A stretch of DNA of 64,000 bases from Aurantiacibacter sp. MUD61 (lineage in GTDB: Bacteria > Pseudomonadota > Alphaproteobacteria > Sphingomonadales > Sphingomonadaceae). The stretch is from positions 1,139,501-1,203,500 of the forward strand of contig NZ_CP115446.1 of NCBI RefSeq assembly GCF_027912455.1, read 5' to 3'. Below are positions 62,226 to 64,000 of this stretch, piece after piece. Numbering within the stretch: the first letter of the stretch is position 1; each line of letters begins with the position of its first letter. The notes beneath the pieces were generated by a model. The model saw only the letters and a program-made list of their open reading frames with translations, made no database searches and was not told where the DNA came from. Made by a program: the position numbers and the translations under genes.

Positions 62226-62931
62226 GCGCGTATTTCAGGCTGAAACCTATCAGCGCGCCTGACATCGCGATAATCAGACCTGCCCATAACCAGTGCGGCA
62301 GGAATAGCGCCTGCTCCATGATCGCCGTGTCAGACGGCATGGCGCGTCCAGCGATCACCCCGCCTTCGGAGAACAGATAATCCCAATCGCGGAACATGCT
62401 GAGCGCGGCGAGCACGCCGAGGAATTGCAGCGAAAAGCGCTGCAGCCACGCTTTGCCCTTCAGCGCAATCCAGCCCAGCCCTGCGGCGAGAAGCGGCAGG
62501 ACGACCAGCCCGGTCAGGCTGCGCACCCAAATGAGGACGGATAGGGCGATGATCGCTGCAAGGCCCAGCAGGGCCGGTTTCCACCACTCGCGCCGACTGC
62601 TGGCTATGATCAGGCCTGCGCCAAATACGCTCGGACCGATCGGGCCTCCCGCTGCAATCAGAGCCCGCGATGGGGCGGAGAGCGGACCGCTCGATGTGCT
62701 TTCGGCATAGCCGGAGCCGTTTGGCAGGAGCACCAGCCTTTCGAAATCGAGGCCCAGAAGCATGGCGGTCAGGCCATGGCCCATCTCGTGAAACCAGGTG
62801 GTGAGAATGGTGAAGGGGAAAAGCAGGTAATTGCCAAACGGCAGTGCCGGCAGGGCGACAACCAGCACTCCGGCAAGCACCAGCCTGCCGACCTGTTCTT
62901 CCTGACTGCCTTTGCGGACGCCGTAATTCAT
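62209..62931 (-). CDS. M50B-type membrane metallopeptidase
   Basis: 240 residues. H48-E49-M-G-H52 (WFHEMGHGL) is the zinc motif HExxH in the second membrane segment; five to six hydrophobic segments total. The third ligand Asp typical of site-2 proteases (NPDG) is not clearly present. Intramembrane protease-like role by family. 44 nt behind the permease stop on the same strand. Confidence 0.8.
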   Translation of the reverse strand: MNYGVRKGSQEEQVGRLVLAGVLVVALPALPFGNYLLFPFTILTTWFHEMGHGLTAMLLGLDFERLVLLPNGSGYAESTSSGPLSAPSRALIAAGGPIGPSVFGAGLIIASSRREWWKPALLGLAAIIALSVLIWVRSLTGLVVLPLLAAGLGWIALKGKAWLQRFSLQFLGVLAALSMFRDWDYLFSEGGVIAGRAMPSDTAIMEQALFLPHWLWAGLIIAMSGALIGFSLKYALNRQG

Positions 62932-62975
62932 GGGCGCTATATCGGTATCTCACCTGCCAAGGTGCAAGGCCTGTT

Positions 62976-64000
62976 CTACGAAGTGGTCTCCACAGGCCGA
63001 CCGGCGGCGGTTCCCTCTTCGGTGCGCATTTCGAGCAATATGCCCCATCCGGCGAGGAACAATCCGGCAGCCATCGGGCCGACCACGATCCCGGCAATGC
63101 CCATCGCCGCGATGCCGCCCAGCGTGGTGATCAGGATCATCCAGTCGGGGATGCCGGTATCGCGGCCGACCAGGATTGGGCGCAATACATTGTCGACCAT
63201 GCCGATGATCGCGACACCCGAAATCAGCACGACCACGCCTTGCCAGATATCGCCCATCGCCAGCAAATATGCGGCCACAGGCACCCAGACTATGGCGGGG
63301 CCGATGGCGGGCACAAGCGAGAATAGCGCAGTCAGCAGGCCAAGCAGCACGACCGAGGGCATTCCCGCGATCCAATAGGTGATCGAGCCGAGCAGGCCCT
63401 GCACCAGCCCCACCACGACCGAACCCTTGATTGTCGCGCGTACGATGGAGAGGAAACGCTCTGCCAGGCGCTGGGCTACATTGTTGGCGAGGGGCAGGTG
63501 GGCAAGCACGCGCTCGCCGATATCCTTGCCATCGCGCAGCAGGAAATAAACGACATAGAGGCCCACACCGAAGGAAAGCACGAAGCCCACCGCGCTGCCG
63601 GTGATGGCAAGCGCCTCGCGCGCGATCAGGCCGGATGATTCAAGCGCCAATTCCTGTGCGCGTTGCTGGGCGAGTTCGGCAGTGCCCAGCCCCTCCATAT
63701 CGAGATTTTCGCGCACCACGTCGGGCAGGGCTCCGTGCACGGCATTGAACCAGCCGATGAGGTCGATTTCGCCGCGCTGGAAAGCCAGCACCACCGCAGT
63801 CGCCTGCTCCACGACCACGCTGCCGATAAACAGCGCAGGCAGGATCACCGCGAAAGTGATGACCAGCAGGGTCGCAATAGCCGCACGATTGCCGCCGCCG
63901 CCAAGCTTCCTGAGGAACCATTGGTACAGCGGCTGGAACATGATCGCCGCCAGCGTTGCAAACAGCAGCGGCGACGCGAACGGCCATGAAACGAAAACAA
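62976..64000 (-). CDS. AI-2E-family transporter, N-terminus beyond window
   Basis: 341 residues visible; the frame is still open at base 64000 (FSVSWPFASPLLFATLAAIM before the first ATG at 63941), which is normal N-terminal sequence of this family, so the true start is outside. Seven to eight membrane segments and the SLVPAIGPAIVWVPVAAYLL and LRPILVGRDTGIPDWMILIT blocks of the AI-2E/PerM family. Export or permease activity; substrate not certain. Confidence 0.85.
   Translation of the reverse strand, partial: VFVSWPFASPLLFATLAAIMFQPLYQWFLRKLGGGGNRAAIATLLVITFAVILPALFIGSVVVEQATAVVLAFQRGEIDLIGWFNAVHGALPDVVRENLDMEGLGTAELAQQRAQELALESSGLIAREALAITGSAVGFVLSFGVGLYVVYFLLRDGKDIGERVLAHLPLANNVAQRLAERFLSIVRATIKGSVVVGLVQGLLGSITYWIAGMPSVVLLGLLTALFSLVPAIGPAIVWVPVAAYLLAMGDIWQGVVVLISGVAIIGMVDNVLRPILVGRDTGIPDWMILITTLGGIAAMGIAGIVVGPMAAGLFLAGWGILLEMRTEEGTAAGRPVETTS

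Noticed and set aside
1..64000. tRNA, rRNA or CRISPR genes
   Set aside because: I found no T-loop GGTTCGA-type clover patterns, no rRNA stretches and no regularly spaced repeats.

Overview
The window looks like chromosomal DNA of a GC-rich alphaproteobacterium, most likely of the Sphingomonadales (Erythrobacteraceae-like). This is an inference from gene content and codon style: dense genes, many GTG/TTG starts, frequent 1-8 nt start/stop overlaps, a typical alphaproteobacterial housekeeping set (ftsK, glnD, lgt, MidA-type methyltransferase, HWE kinase) and no phage or insertion-sequence genes. I see no rRNA, tRNA or CRISPR array. Both window ends cut a gene (SPFH protein at base 1, AI-2E-family permease at base 64000).

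Layout. 1-4.6 kb: SPFH protein, ribbon-helix-helix protein, small membrane protein, secreted beta-helix protein, DksA-like zinc finger, phosphatidylserine decarboxylase, Sel1 protein, GNAT enzyme. 4.6-7.7 kb (minus): ribA with a degenerate N-terminal domain, xth, lolA-like gene with a long untranslated tail, rpmG. 7.8-10.7 kb (minus): pabBC fusion, rluA-type synthase and arfB as one operon ending in a good terminator. 10.7-12.7 kb: HerA-like ATPase and a small conserved protein. 12.7-15.5 kb (minus): translationally coupled EF-hand protein, OmpR-type regulator and histidine kinase. 15.7-25.2 kb: VOC protein with a hairpin covering its ribosome binding site, aminopeptidase P, S9 peptidase plus thioesterase, a 7TM diguanylate cyclase, alanine dehydrogenase, and a second HerA-like ATPase.

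25.2-29.2 kb is accessory envelope DNA: a secreted propeller protein and a small anchored protein lie between two copies of a direct repeat that carries the 5' end of the second HerA-like gene (one copy decayed), followed by lipoproteins and a secreted repeat protein. 29.4-36.7 kb (plus) is the most distinctive locus: four secreted DUF4402-type subunits, a PapD-like chaperone and a 1282-residue outer-membrane usher with a very long acidic Pro/Glu/Ala-rich N-terminal extension. I read it as a non-classical chaperone-usher pilus or surface-fibre system.

36.7-52.5 kb: rimK plus an aspartic-protease-like partner, two LuxR-type HTH proteins (one membrane-anchored and fused to a periplasmic DUF2807 domain), ftsK, thiE-like, yggS, a ferric-reductase-like membrane protein, a PilZ protein, glnD, lgt-methyltransferase and a GAF-PAS-HWE kinase. 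52.6-57.3 kb: leucine-degradation genes ivd and mccB, sharing a 22-bp upstream block, with three genes between them. 57.3-64 kb: SUKH and DUF3088 pair, a second DUF2807 protein behind a BlaI/MecI-like operator, a lipoprotein, an acyltransferase, DUF1295 protein, an EEP hydrolase, an M50-like peptidase and the AI-2E permease.
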